From the NCBI GenBank assembly GCA_003573975.1, contig AP018533.1, positions 310,001 through 374,000 on the forward strand: a stretch of DNA of 64,000 nt, written 5' to 3'. How positions within the stretch are numbered: position 1 is the first letter of the stretch; each line of letters begins with the position of its first letter. Made by a program: the position numbers and the translations under genes. The notes beneath the pieces are model-generated. The model was given only the letters and a program-made list of their open reading frames with translations, was not told the origin of the DNA and ran no database searches. The DNA is from Clostridiales bacterium CCNA10. Its GTDB lineage: Bacteria; Bacillota; Clostridia; Oscillospirales; Oscillospiraceae. Shown in pieces: positions 56,568 to 64,000 of this stretch.

Positions 56568-56957
56568 ATGCTGAAGAAAACCATGACTTACGAGGACTAC
56601 AACGGTGTTCCCCGCACCGAGGACTTTTACTTCAATCTGACCCCCGCTGAGGTGACGGAGATGGAGCTTTCCGTGGATGGCGGTCTGGTGGAGATGATCA
56701 ACCGCGTGGTCGCGGCCCAGGACGGAAAGCAGATCATCAACGTGTTCAAGGACATCATCCTGCGGGCCTATGGCGAAAAGTCCCCCGACGGCAAGCGTTT
56801 CGTCAAGAATCAGGAGATCCGGGACGCCTTCGCCCAGACCAACGCGTACAGCGACCTGTTCATGGAGCTGGCCACCGACGCCAAAGCCGCGGCCGCATTC
56901 GTCAACGGCGTCATCCAGCAGCCGAAGAAGGCCCCCGCGCCCGCCCCGCAGAACTGA
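56568..56957 (+). CDS. Tail assembly chaperone, first protein
   Basis: 129 residues (DEDYNG-type MTYEDYNGVPRTEDFYFNLTPAEVTEMEL ... NQEIRDAFAQTNAYSDLFMELATDAKAAAAFVNGVIQQ), the gpG-like chaperone pattern. It lies between the tube and the second chaperone gene. Confidence 0.8.
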   Translation: MLKKTMTYEDYNGVPRTEDFYFNLTPAEVTEMELSVDGGLVEMINRVVAAQDGKQIINVFKDIILRAYGEKSPDGKRFVKNQEIRDAFAQTNAYSDLFMELATDAKAAAAFVNGVIQQPKKAPAPAPQN

Positions 56958-56978
56958 GTTTGAACAGGGGGGCCGGAG

Positions 56979-57521
56979 ATGCTGGAACTTGTGGTGCCTA
57001 AATCAGAGCAGTATGACGACGACAGCGGCTGCTTTATTACGACCAAGGAACAGACCCTTCGTCTGGAGCACTCTCTGGTCTCCCTTTCAAAATGGGAGGC
57101 GAAGTGGCACAAGCCGTACCTGTCCACCAAGTCGAAGACGGTGGAGGAGCAGATCGACTACGTCCGCTGCATGACCCTGACCCAGAATGTTGACCCCAAT
57201 GTCTATACCGCCATTACACCCCAGCTGCTGGCGGTGGTCAAGGACTACATCGAGGACTCCATGACGGCCACCACCTTCTCGAAGGAACAGAGAGGCCGCC
57301 GGGGGAGGGAAATCGTGACGGCGGAGATCATCTACTACTGGATGATCTCCCACCAAATCCCCTTCGAGTGCCAGAAGTGGCATTTGAACCGGCTGATGAC
57401 GCTCATCAACGTATGCAGCGCCAAGACTGGCCCGCAGAAGAAGATGAGCCAGAAGGATATTTTCGCACAAAACCGCGCCCTGAACGCGGCGCGAAGGAAG
57501 AGAGGAAACACAAGGGGGTGA
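56979..57521 (+). CDS. Tail assembly chaperone, second protein
   Basis: 180 residues (SLSKWEAKWHKPYLSTKSKTVEEQIDYVRCMTL, YYWMISHQIPFECQKWHLNRLMTLINVCSAKTGP), a conserved partner of the first chaperone in Firmicutes phages. It has its own start after GGCCGGAG and is in the same frame as the first gene, separated by a stop, so no -1 frameshift fusion is possible. Confidence 0.75.
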   Translation: MLELVVPKSEQYDDDSGCFITTKEQTLRLEHSLVSLSKWEAKWHKPYLSTKSKTVEEQIDYVRCMTLTQNVDPNVYTAITPQLLAVVKDYIEDSMTATTFSKEQRGRRGREIVTAEIIYYWMISHQIPFECQKWHLNRLMTLINVCSAKTGPQKKMSQKDIFAQNRALNAARRKRGNTRG

Positions 57522-57525
57522 CGCC

Positions 57526-58827
57526 ATGTATGAAGAACGGATCTGGAGATTCCTGAAGGGGAAGCTGCTTTCCGACTGCGGAGCCGCCGGACTGATGGGA
57601 AACCTCTACGCCGAAAGCGGGCTGAACCCCGTCAATCTCCAGAACACCCATGAGAGGAAGCTGGGGCTCTCGGACAAGGAATACACCCAGCAGGTGGATT
57701 TCGGACTTTACGCCGACTTTGTCCATGACGGAGCGGGTTACGGCCTTGCCCAGTGGACCTTCTGGAGCCGGAAGCAGAACCTGCTGGCCTTTGCCAAAAG
57801 CAGGGAGAAGAGCATCGGCGATCTGGAGACGCAGCTGGAGTTCCTGTGGAAGGAGCTGACGGAAAGCTACGCCTCCCTGGCGCAGATGCTGCTGAGTGCC
57901 AGTTCTGTCCGGGCCGCCTCCGACGCGGTCCTGCTCCAGTTTGAACGCCCGGCCGACCAGAGTGAGACGGCCAAAGCCCGCCGGGCTGCCTACGGGCAGA
58001 AGTATTACGACCAATTTGCAGGAAAGGAGGCGGCCGCCATGAGCAACAGTCCATTGGTCTCCTACACAAAGCTGTCCCCTAACCATTCCGGTAGGCGCAA
58101 GCACGCCATCGATACCATCTCCATCCACTGTATGGCCGGTGATTTGACGGTGGAGAGCTGCGGAAACCTGTTCGCCAGCCCAAGCCGGAAGGCCAGCAGC
58201 AATTACGGGATCGGGAGCGACGGCCGGATCGGACTCTATGTGGAAGAATGCAATCGCTCCTGGTGCACCTCCTCCAGCTCCAACGACAACCGGGCCATTA
58301 CCATCGAGGTGGCGAACAACGGGGGAGCCAACCAGGGATGGCCGGTATCTGACGCGGCTTATCGGTCCCTGATCGCCCTCCTGGTGGACATCTGCCGGAG
58401 AAACGGGATCAAACGGCTGCTCTGGAAGGGCGACAAGTCGCTGATCGGGCAGGTGGATAAGCAGAACATGACCGTCCACCGCTGGTTTGCGGCAAAGGCG
58501 TGCCCAGGGGACTGGCTTTACAGCCGCCACGGGCAGATCGCCGATGAGGTAAATGCAAAACTGTCTGAGGAGGACGAGGATATGGACCAGACAAAATTCA
58601 ATGAGATGTTCTCCGCCGCCATGACTGATTATCTCAAAGGTCTTCAGAACAACAACTGCGGCGACTGGTCCCAGGAAGCGCGGGACTGGTGTATAAGCGT
58701 CGGGCTGTTTGCCGGAAACAGAACCGCAGTGGACGGAAAGCCGAACATGATGTGGCCGTCCGGGCTGACCCGTGAACAGGCCGCCCAGCTCTTCTACCGG
58801 CTTGCGAAGATGGTGGGGCTTGCGTGA
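57526..58827 (+). CDS. Endolysin with lysozyme-like, amidase and wall-binding parts
   Basis: 433 residues. Residues 1-160 are a phage-tail-lysozyme-like domain (GAAGLMGNLYAESGLNPVNLQN). Residues 175-340 are an amidase_2 domain with zinc ligands (ISIHCMAG, MTVHRWFAAKACPGDWL). The C-terminus resembles a wall-binding repeat (CGDWSQEARDWCISVGLFAGNR ... LTREQAAQLFYRL). It cuts peptidoglycan at both sugar and peptide bonds. Lysis genes lie here between tail genes, an unusual order. Confidence 0.88.
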   Translation: MYEERIWRFLKGKLLSDCGAAGLMGNLYAESGLNPVNLQNTHERKLGLSDKEYTQQVDFGLYADFVHDGAGYGLAQWTFWSRKQNLLAFAKSREKSIGDLETQLEFLWKELTESYASLAQMLLSASSVRAASDAVLLQFERPADQSETAKARRAAYGQKYYDQFAGKEAAAMSNSPLVSYTKLSPNHSGRRKHAIDTISIHCMAGDLTVESCGNLFASPSRKASSNYGIGSDGRIGLYVEECNRSWCTSSSSNDNRAITIEVANNGGANQGWPVSDAAYRSLIALLVDICRRNGIKRLLWKGDKSLIGQVDKQNMTVHRWFAAKACPGDWLYSRHGQIADEVNAKLSEEDEDMDQTKFNEMFSAAMTDYLKGLQNNNCGDWSQEARDWCISVGLFAGNRTAVDGKPNMMWPSGLTREQAAQLFYRLAKMVGLA

Positions 58828-59180
58828 TGAGAAATCGTACAAGCCGAACCAGAGGCAAAGCTGGAAGAAAGCCGGACCTGTCGCAGTTTTCAAAATGGAT
58901 GATCGCCGACATTCGTCCCCTGCTGTGGGTCGTGACTGTCGGCGGTTTTTTACTGGCCTTTTACTGTGTCTACAAGGGATACACCGGCGCGCTTCCGTGG
59001 ATCGGCGCTATGGTGGGGCTCCCCTGGGGCGCCCATGGCATGGTGTGCAGCTTTTATCTGAACCTGTGCAAATCCGACCACCGGGAGGGCGGCATCACCT
59101 TTGAAACGGCAAAGGCCGCCAATTTCAACACCAATGTTTCACAGACGCCGGTAGGCTCCGTGGAGAGCCCGGCAATTTAA
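58827..59180 (+). CDS. Holin-like or accessory lysis membrane protein
   Basis: 117 residues from the ATG overlapping the endolysin stop. Two hydrophobic helices (IRPLLWVVTVGGFLLAFYCVY, ALPWIGAMVGLPWGAHGMVC) with a basic N-terminus fit a small lysis protein. Confidence 0.6.
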   Translation: MRNRTSRTRGKAGRKPDLSQFSKWMIADIRPLLWVVTVGGFLLAFYCVYKGYTGALPWIGAMVGLPWGAHGMVCSFYLNLCKSDHREGGITFETAKAANFNTNVSQTPVGSVESPAI

Positions 59181-59192
59181 GGAGGAGTATCG

Positions 59193-59498
59193 ATGACTGC
59201 GGAAATCATTTCCTCGCTGCTGATGCTTGTGGGCGGAATCACCATCCTGACCAACATCATCGTGCAGGTGGTCAAGAGCATCACCTGGGACAAAATTCCC
59301 ACAAACTTGGTTGCGCTGTTCGTATCAGAGGCGCTGACGCTGGCCCTGGGAGGGGCCTATGCCTCGGTAAAGGGCATCGACATCGCCTGGTACATGGTGG
59401 CGGCCGCCATCGTGGTGGGGCTGATGTCCGCCTATGCGGCCATGTTCGGCTTCGATAAATTCAAGGAAGCCATCGAGGGCTGGAAACAGAAAAGCTGA
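59193..59498 (+). CDS. Phage holin
   Basis: 101 residues. Three hydrophobic helices (IISSLLMLVGGITILTNIIVQVV, LVALFVSEALTLALGGAYA, WYMVAAAIVVGLMSAYAAMFG) and a charged tail match phage holins beside endolysin genes. Confidence 0.75.
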   Translation: MTAEIISSLLMLVGGITILTNIIVQVVKSITWDKIPTNLVALFVSEALTLALGGAYASVKGIDIAWYMVAAAIVVGLMSAYAAMFGFDKFKEAIEGWKQKS

Positions 59499-59519
59499 TC
59501 TTGAAGGAGGTGGCCGAAC

Positions 59520-59897
59520 GTGATCCATTTCAGACATACGGGGGATTTCTCGAAGCTGACCCGGTTTATGGAACGGGCAAAGGAGGCCGTCCGTCTCGGC
59601 GATCTGAACAAGTATGGCCGGGCGGGGGTGGCGGCCCTCTCGTCCGCAACCCCGGTTGACTCCGGAGAAACGGCCGCCTCCTGGTATTACGAGATTACCA
59701 ACAAGAACAACACCATCACCATCTCGTTTCACAATTCAAACATTCAAAATGGAGTCCCCATCGCCATCCTTCTCCAATACGGGCATGGCACGGGGATCGG
59801 AGGCTGGGTACAGGGAAGAGATTACATCAACCCTGCGATCCAGCCTATTTTTGACCAGATAGCAGAATACGCCTGGAAGGAGGTGACTCGGTCATGA
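59520..59897 (+). CDS. HK97 gp10-like tail component
   Basis: 125 residues. TPVDSGETAASWYYEI, LLQYGHGTGIGGWVQGRDYINPAIQPIFDQIA match the HK97 gp10 family of neck/tail proteins. Normally these lie before the tail tube gene; here it comes after the lysis genes and overlaps the tape measure start (ATGA). Confidence 0.8.
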   Translation: MIHFRHTGDFSKLTRFMERAKEAVRLGDLNKYGRAGVAALSSATPVDSGETAASWYYEITNKNNTITISFHNSNIQNGVPIAILLQYGHGTGIGGWVQGRDYINPAIQPIFDQIAEYAWKEVTRS

Positions 59898-62800
59898 GCA
59901 GGACGATCGACGAGAGAATCGTTGAAATGCGGTTTGATAACCGGCAGTTCGAGCAGAACGTGCAGACCAGCCTGTCTACGCTGGACAAACTCAAGCGGGG
60001 ACTGGACCTGGACAACGCCGCCAAGAGCCTTGACGGGCTTGGGGACGCGGCGAAGCGGTGCGACATGTCCGTCCTCGGCAAGTCTGTGGAGACGGTCCAG
60101 GCCAAATTTTCGGCGTTCCAGGTCGTCGCCATGACGACTCTTTCCAACATCACCAATTCGGCGGTGAACACGGGAAAGCGGCTCGTGTCCGCCCTGACAA
60201 TCGACCCCATTAAAACGGGTTTTCAGGAGTATGAGACCCAGATCGGGGCGGTGCAGACCATCCTGGCCAACACCCAGCACGAGGGGACCAACCTCCAGCA
60301 GGTGAACCGGGCCCTGGATGAGCTGAATACCTACGCGGATAAGACCATCTACAACTTTACCGAGATGACCCGGAACATCGGCACGTTCACCGCGGCCGGC
60401 GTCAACCTGCGGACCTCGGTGGACTCCATCAAGGGTATCGCTAACCTGGCGGCCATTTCGGGCTCCACCTCCCAGCAGGCATCCACAGCCATGTACCAGC
60501 TCTCCCAGGCCCTGGCCGCAGGCAAGGTCTCCCTGATGGACTGGAACTCTGTGGTCAACGCCGGTATGGGCGGCAAGGTGTTCCAGGACGCCCTGGTGCG
60601 CACCTCCGAGCTGCTGGGCACCGGCGCGCAGAACGCCATCAATGTGTACGGCTCCTTCCGGGAGTCCCTCACCAAAGGCGAGTGGCTCACCACAGAGGTG
60701 CTTACCGAGACCCTGAAGCAGTTTGCCGGCGCGTACAGCGAGGCCGACCTGATCCAGCAGGGATTCTCGGAGGCCCAGGCCCGAGACATCGCCCAAATGG
60801 CGAAGACGGCGGAGGACGCTGCCACCAAGGTCAAGACCTTTACCCAGCTCTGGGACACCCTGAAGGAGAGCGCTCAGTCCGGCTGGACCACCACATGGGA
60901 AATCCTGGTTGGCGACTTTGAGGAAGCCAAGGAAGTGCTGACCGAGGTGTCCGACGCCATTGGCGGCGTGATCAGCGAGACCTCCCAGGCGAGAAACGAA
61001 TTACTCAGCGGCGGTCTCAGCTCCGGCTGGAAGCAGCTGCTGGACCAGGGCATCGCCGATGAGGGCGGGTTCATTGAATCCATCCAGGAGGTGGCCCGAG
61101 AGAGCGGCGACGCCTTTGACAAGCTGGTGGCCGACTCGGAGAGCTTCAGTGACGCGCTGAAGCAGGGGCTGACGGACGGGGTCGTATCCTCCGAGACCCT
61201 GACGCAGGCGGTTCATAACCTGCGGGAGAAGATGACCGGCATGTCCCAGGAGGAGCGCAAGGCGGCCGGATACACCGCGGAGATGATCGAGCAGATTGAA
61301 GCCTTGGACAAGGGACTTCAAAATGGTTCGGTCTCCATGGAGGAGTTTACGGAAAAGATCCTGCGCCCCTCCGGACGGGAAAACCTGATCCAGGCGGTCT
61401 GGAATGCGGCTAAGGGCCTGGTCAGCGTCATTACCCCCATCAAGGACGCATTCCGCGAAATCTTTCCGCCCGCAACCGCCGACCAGCTGTACTCTCTTAC
61501 GGAGACTCTCCGCAGCTTTTCTGAGCGGCTGACCCTCTCCGATGAGACGGCGGACAAGCTGGGGCGCACCTTCAAGGGGCTTTTCTCGGTGCTGGACCTG
61601 GTGCGGCAGGGCGCTCTGGCGATTTTCAACGCTTTGGCGCCTCTGGGCAGCGGAGCCGGTTCCCTGGCTGACGGCATTCTCACCATAACCGCAGGGATCG
61701 GAGATTTCCTGGTCGGCATCAACGAGGCGGCCAAGCAGGGAGAGTTCTTTGGAACGGTGGCCCAGACGGTCGCCTCGGCGCTGGAGTTTGTTGTGTCCGG
61801 GATCGAGCGACTGACCGGATTTCTCGCCGACGCCTTTGCTGCCCCAGGCCTGGAATCCTTCCAGGCGCTTTTGGGACGCATCCAGACCCGCATTGGGCAG
61901 GTCATCGACGCGGTGAGCGGCCTGGGCGGCGGGGTCAGCGACGCGGCGGACACTATGGATTCCGCCCTGGAGAACAGCAAATTCCTGCAAATGCTCCAGA
62001 CCATTTTCAACGGCGCAAAGACCCTGGTCTCTGGCATCATCGGCGTATTCGGCGGCCTTGCCGGCGCACTGGTGGAGAGCCTGAGCAACGCGAATTTCAG
62101 CGGTGTCATCGACCTGCTGAACGGCGTCTCCCTGGGTGCTATCGCCCTGGGCATTAAGAAGTTCCTGGACTCCTTCCGGGAGGTCACAGACAGCGTCGGC
62201 AGCATCAAGGAGGGCGTGATCGGGATTCTGGACGGCGTAAAGGGCTGTTTCCAGGCCTGGCAGAATGACGTCAACGCCAAGGCCCTGCTGAAGATCGCGG
62301 CCGCTGTCGCGGTGCTGTCCGCATCCATTCTCACCATTTCCCTGATCGACAGTGAAAAGCTGACGGCGTCCCTGGGGGCCATCACGGTGCTCTTTACCGA
62401 GCTGATGGCGGCCATGGCGGTGTTCGGAAAGCTGGACCTGAATGTCCGCGGAACAATGAAGCGCTCCACGGCAATGATCGCCCTCTCCTCCTCGGTCCTG
62501 ATTCTGGCCTCCGCGCTGAAAAGCATTGCCACGCTGGAACCGGAACAGATGGCGGCGGGGCTTGCGGGCATCGCCGGACTGATGGCTGCCCTGGTGGCAG
62601 CCGCGAAGGTGCTGGGCTCCGGTTCAAGTTCCATCATCAAGGGTTCTGCCCAGATGGTGGTCTTTGCCGCGGCAATCAAAATACTGGCCTCGGCCTGCGC
62701 CGACCTGGCCCAGCTGGACCTTGCCGGACTGGCAAAGGGTCTGATCGGCGTCGGTGTGCTGCTGGCAGAGGTATCGCTCTTCATGAACGCGGCCAAGTTC

Positions 62801-64000
62801 AGCGGAAGGTCGGTGGTCACTGCCTCGGGCGTTCTGGTACTGGCCGGCGCTATGAAGGTGCTGGCCTCGGCCTGCAAAGACTTTGCCCAGATGGGTGTTG
62901 GCGAGCTGGTCAAGGGGCTGAGCGCCATCGGCGCGGTCCTGCTGGAGATCACGGCCTTTACCAAGCTGGCCGGAAGCGCCAAGGGGCTGATCACCACCGG
63001 AGCCGCCATGATCGAGATTGGCGCGGCCATGAAGATATTTGCCTCCGCTATGGCGGACTTCGGACGGATGTCTCTGGCAGAGATCGGCAAGGGCTTGCTG
63101 GCTATGGGCGGAGCCCTGGCAGAGGTGGCCGTGGCCATGCGCTTTATGCCCCGGAACATGGTAACCATGGGGGCGGGCCTGATCGCGGTGGGAGCCGCGC
63201 TGAACATCATTGCCGACGCCATGCGGTCCATGGGCGGCATGAGCTGGGAGGCTGTCGCAAAGAGCCTGGTCACCATGGGCGGGGCTCTGGCCGAGCTGGC
63301 CGTTGGTCTGAACTTCATGAACGGCACGTTGGGCGGTTCCGCCGCCATGCTGGTGGCTGCCGCCGCGCTGGCAGTGCTGACGCCGGTGCTGGTTACGCTG
63401 GGCAGCATGAGCTGGGAAGCCATTGCCAAGGGGCTGGTCACGGTGGCCGGCGCCTTTGCCGTCATCGGAACGGCCGGCGCACTGCTCACTCCGCTGCTGC
63501 CGACGATTCTTGGCCTGGGCGGCGCCTTCGCTCTGATCGGCGTTGGTGTTGCCGGCGTTGGGGCAGGTCTGCTCCTTGTCGGAACCGGCCTATCCGCCAT
63601 TGCGGTGGGCATTACGGCCCTGGCAACCTCCCTTGGAGCGGGCGTAGCCATTATCGTGGCCGGCCTGACCTCTATCATCACGGGCATCGCGGCGCTGATC
63701 CCGGCCATTGCGGAGAAGCTGGGTGAGGCGGTGGTGGCCTTTGCACAGGTCATTACGAATGGCGCTCCTGCCATTGGCGAGGCCGTCAAGACCCTTGTCC
63801 TCACCATGGTGGACGTTCTGGTGGAGTGTGTCCCGGCCATCGCCGAGGGCGCTCTGGAGCTGGTTGCCGGGGTGCTGGACGCCCTGGTGGCCTATACGCC
63901 CCAGATCGTGGACTCCATCATGCAGTTCCTGATCGCGGTGATCGACGGGCTGGCCCGCAACATGCCCACCCTGATCCAGTCGGTGGTGGACCTGCTGATG
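59894..64000 (+). CDS. Tail tape measure protein, N-terminal part
   Basis: At least 1369 residues, continuing past the right edge. The start (DERIVEMRFDNRQFEQNVQTSLSTLDKLKRGL) is the usual tape measure N-terminus; TIYNFTEMTRNIGTFTAAGVNL and GSTSQQASTAMYQLSQALAAGKVSLMDWNSVVNAGMGG are highly conserved. From about residue 690 on it is long repeated hydrophobic Ala/Gly-rich helices, consistent with a long flexible tail. It sets tail length and helps DNA entry. Confidence 0.92.
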   Translation, partial: MSRTIDERIVEMRFDNRQFEQNVQTSLSTLDKLKRGLDLDNAAKSLDGLGDAAKRCDMSVLGKSVETVQAKFSAFQVVAMTTLSNITNSAVNTGKRLVSALTIDPIKTGFQEYETQIGAVQTILANTQHEGTNLQQVNRALDELNTYADKTIYNFTEMTRNIGTFTAAGVNLRTSVDSIKGIANLAAISGSTSQQASTAMYQLSQALAAGKVSLMDWNSVVNAGMGGKVFQDALVRTSELLGTGAQNAINVYGSFRESLTKGEWLTTEVLTETLKQFAGAYSEADLIQQGFSEAQARDIAQMAKTAEDAATKVKTFTQLWDTLKESAQSGWTTTWEILVGDFEEAKEVLTEVSDAIGGVISETSQARNELLSGGLSSGWKQLLDQGIADEGGFIESIQEVARESGDAFDKLVADSESFSDALKQGLTDGVVSSETLTQAVHNLREKMTGMSQEERKAAGYTAEMIEQIEALDKGLQNGSVSMEEFTEKILRPSGRENLIQAVWNAAKGLVSVITPIKDAFREIFPPATADQLYSLTETLRSFSERLTLSDETADKLGRTFKGLFSVLDLVRQGALAIFNALAPLGSGAGSLADGILTITAGIGDFLVGINEAAKQGEFFGTVAQTVASALEFVVSGIERLTGFLADAFAAPGLESFQALLGRIQTRIGQVIDAVSGLGGGVSDAADTMDSALENSKFLQMLQTIFNGAKTLVSGIIGVFGGLAGALVESLSNANFSGVIDLLNGVSLGAIALGIKKFLDSFREVTDSVGSIKEGVIGILDGVKGCFQAWQNDVNAKALLKIAAAVAVLSASILTISLIDSEKLTASLGAITVLFTELMAAMAVFGKLDLNVRGTMKRSTAMIALSSSVLILASALKSIATLEPEQMAAGLAGIAGLMAALVAAAKVLGSGSSSIIKGSAQMVVFAAAIKILASACADLAQLDLAGLAKGLIGVGVLLAEVSLFMNAAKFSGRSVVTASGVLVLAGAMKVLASACKDFAQMGVGELVKGLSAIGAVLLEITAFTKLAGSAKGLITTGAAMIEIGAAMKIFASAMADFGRMSLAEIGKGLLAMGGALAEVAVAMRFMPRNMVTMGAGLIAVGAALNIIADAMRSMGGMSWEAVAKSLVTMGGALAELAVGLNFMNGTLGGSAAMLVAAAALAVLTPVLVTLGSMSWEAIAKGLVTVAGAFAVIGTAGALLTPLLPTILGLGGAFALIGVGVAGVGAGLLLVGTGLSAIAVGITALATSLGAGVAIIVAGLTSIITGIAALIPAIAEKLGEAVVAFAQVITNGAPAIGEAVKTLVLTMVDVLVECVPAIAEGALELVAGVLDALVAYTPQIVDSIMQFLIAVIDGLARNMPTLIQSVVDLLM

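Noticed and set aside
56568..57521. Programmed frameshift between the two tail chaperone genes
   Set aside because: Both genes are in the same frame, divided by a stop and 21 bases, and the second has its own ribosome site, so a -1 or +1 shift cannot join them.
61318..63840. 840-codon open frame on the - strand opposite the tape measure gene
   Set aside because: Its Ala/Pro/Ser-rich sequence is the complement of the GC-rich tape measure codons and has no family resemblance or ribosome site.
1..64000. CRISPR array or insertion sequence
   Set aside because: No regularly spaced direct repeats with unique spacers and no transposase apart from the ICE recombinase. The 84-bp repeats number only three and their gaps are not spacer-like.

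Overview
The window is phage DNA carrying a second mobile element. About 41 kb (1-11,280 and 34,133-64,000) is one long-tailed, HK97-type (siphovirus-like) phage or prophage, nearly all on the + strand. Into it is inserted a 22.85 kb integrative and conjugative element (ICE), with almost all its genes on the - strand. Strong AGGAGG ribosome sites, a Maff2/CD1845/cysteine-rich-VLP type ICE, SpoVG- and Cse60-like proteins, and moderately high GC all point to a gut Firmicutes host (Clostridia, perhaps an Oscillospirales relative). No 16S, integrase or repressor of the phage is visible, so lifestyle and host are inferred.

Layout. (1) 1-11.3 kb: early/accessory phage genes, many tiny and ATGA-coupled: an SF2 helicase, a LigA domain-Ia-like protein, an HD hydrolase, an ADP-ribosylglycohydrolase, a ThyX-like protein, a MazG-like pyrophosphohydrolase, a DUF5662 protein and the 5' part of an RtcB RNA ligase. 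(2) 11,280-34,133: the ICE, inserted inside rtcB. In genome order it holds a large serine recombinase, sigma-like factor, AT-rich PadR/AbrB-like cargo, Xre regulator, relaxase, MobC, P60 hydrolase, VirB4, PrgI, two DNA methyltransferases, SpoVG-like, VirB6-like, Maff2, T4 coupling protein, PcfB, ArdA and a ParB-like protein. (3) 34.1-41.6 kb: the rtcB 3' part and more early genes (HAD fusion, lipoprotein, P-loop protein, DUF1599), an iteron-like array with an AT-rich tract, a structured RNA, and two PD-(D/E)XK nucleases. (4) 41.6-44.6 kb: a 906-residue protein with the RNA-polymerase DFDGD motif. (5) 45-64 kb: packaging, head, tail and lysis genes ending inside a tape measure gene.

The main unusual points are these. 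The ICE junctions can be read to the base: a shared AA dinucleotide flanked by symmetric 19-bp arms, with the fused flanks restoring the RtcB motif that includes the guanylate-accepting His. The ICE carries about 14 dispersed copies of the palindrome TCTGGACA-N3-TGTCCAGA and also encodes a ParB-like protein, which recalls KorB operators. Six phage proteins, including the polymerase-like one and a papain-fold toxin-like one, share an HxGVKGxKWGVR-type motif that could mark virion-packaged proteins. The motif KATATTY is dense on one strand of the early phage regions and fades at the start of the polymerase-like gene. A leader RNA with nested helices, a GNRA tetraloop and a terminator begins right after an extended -10 promoter.
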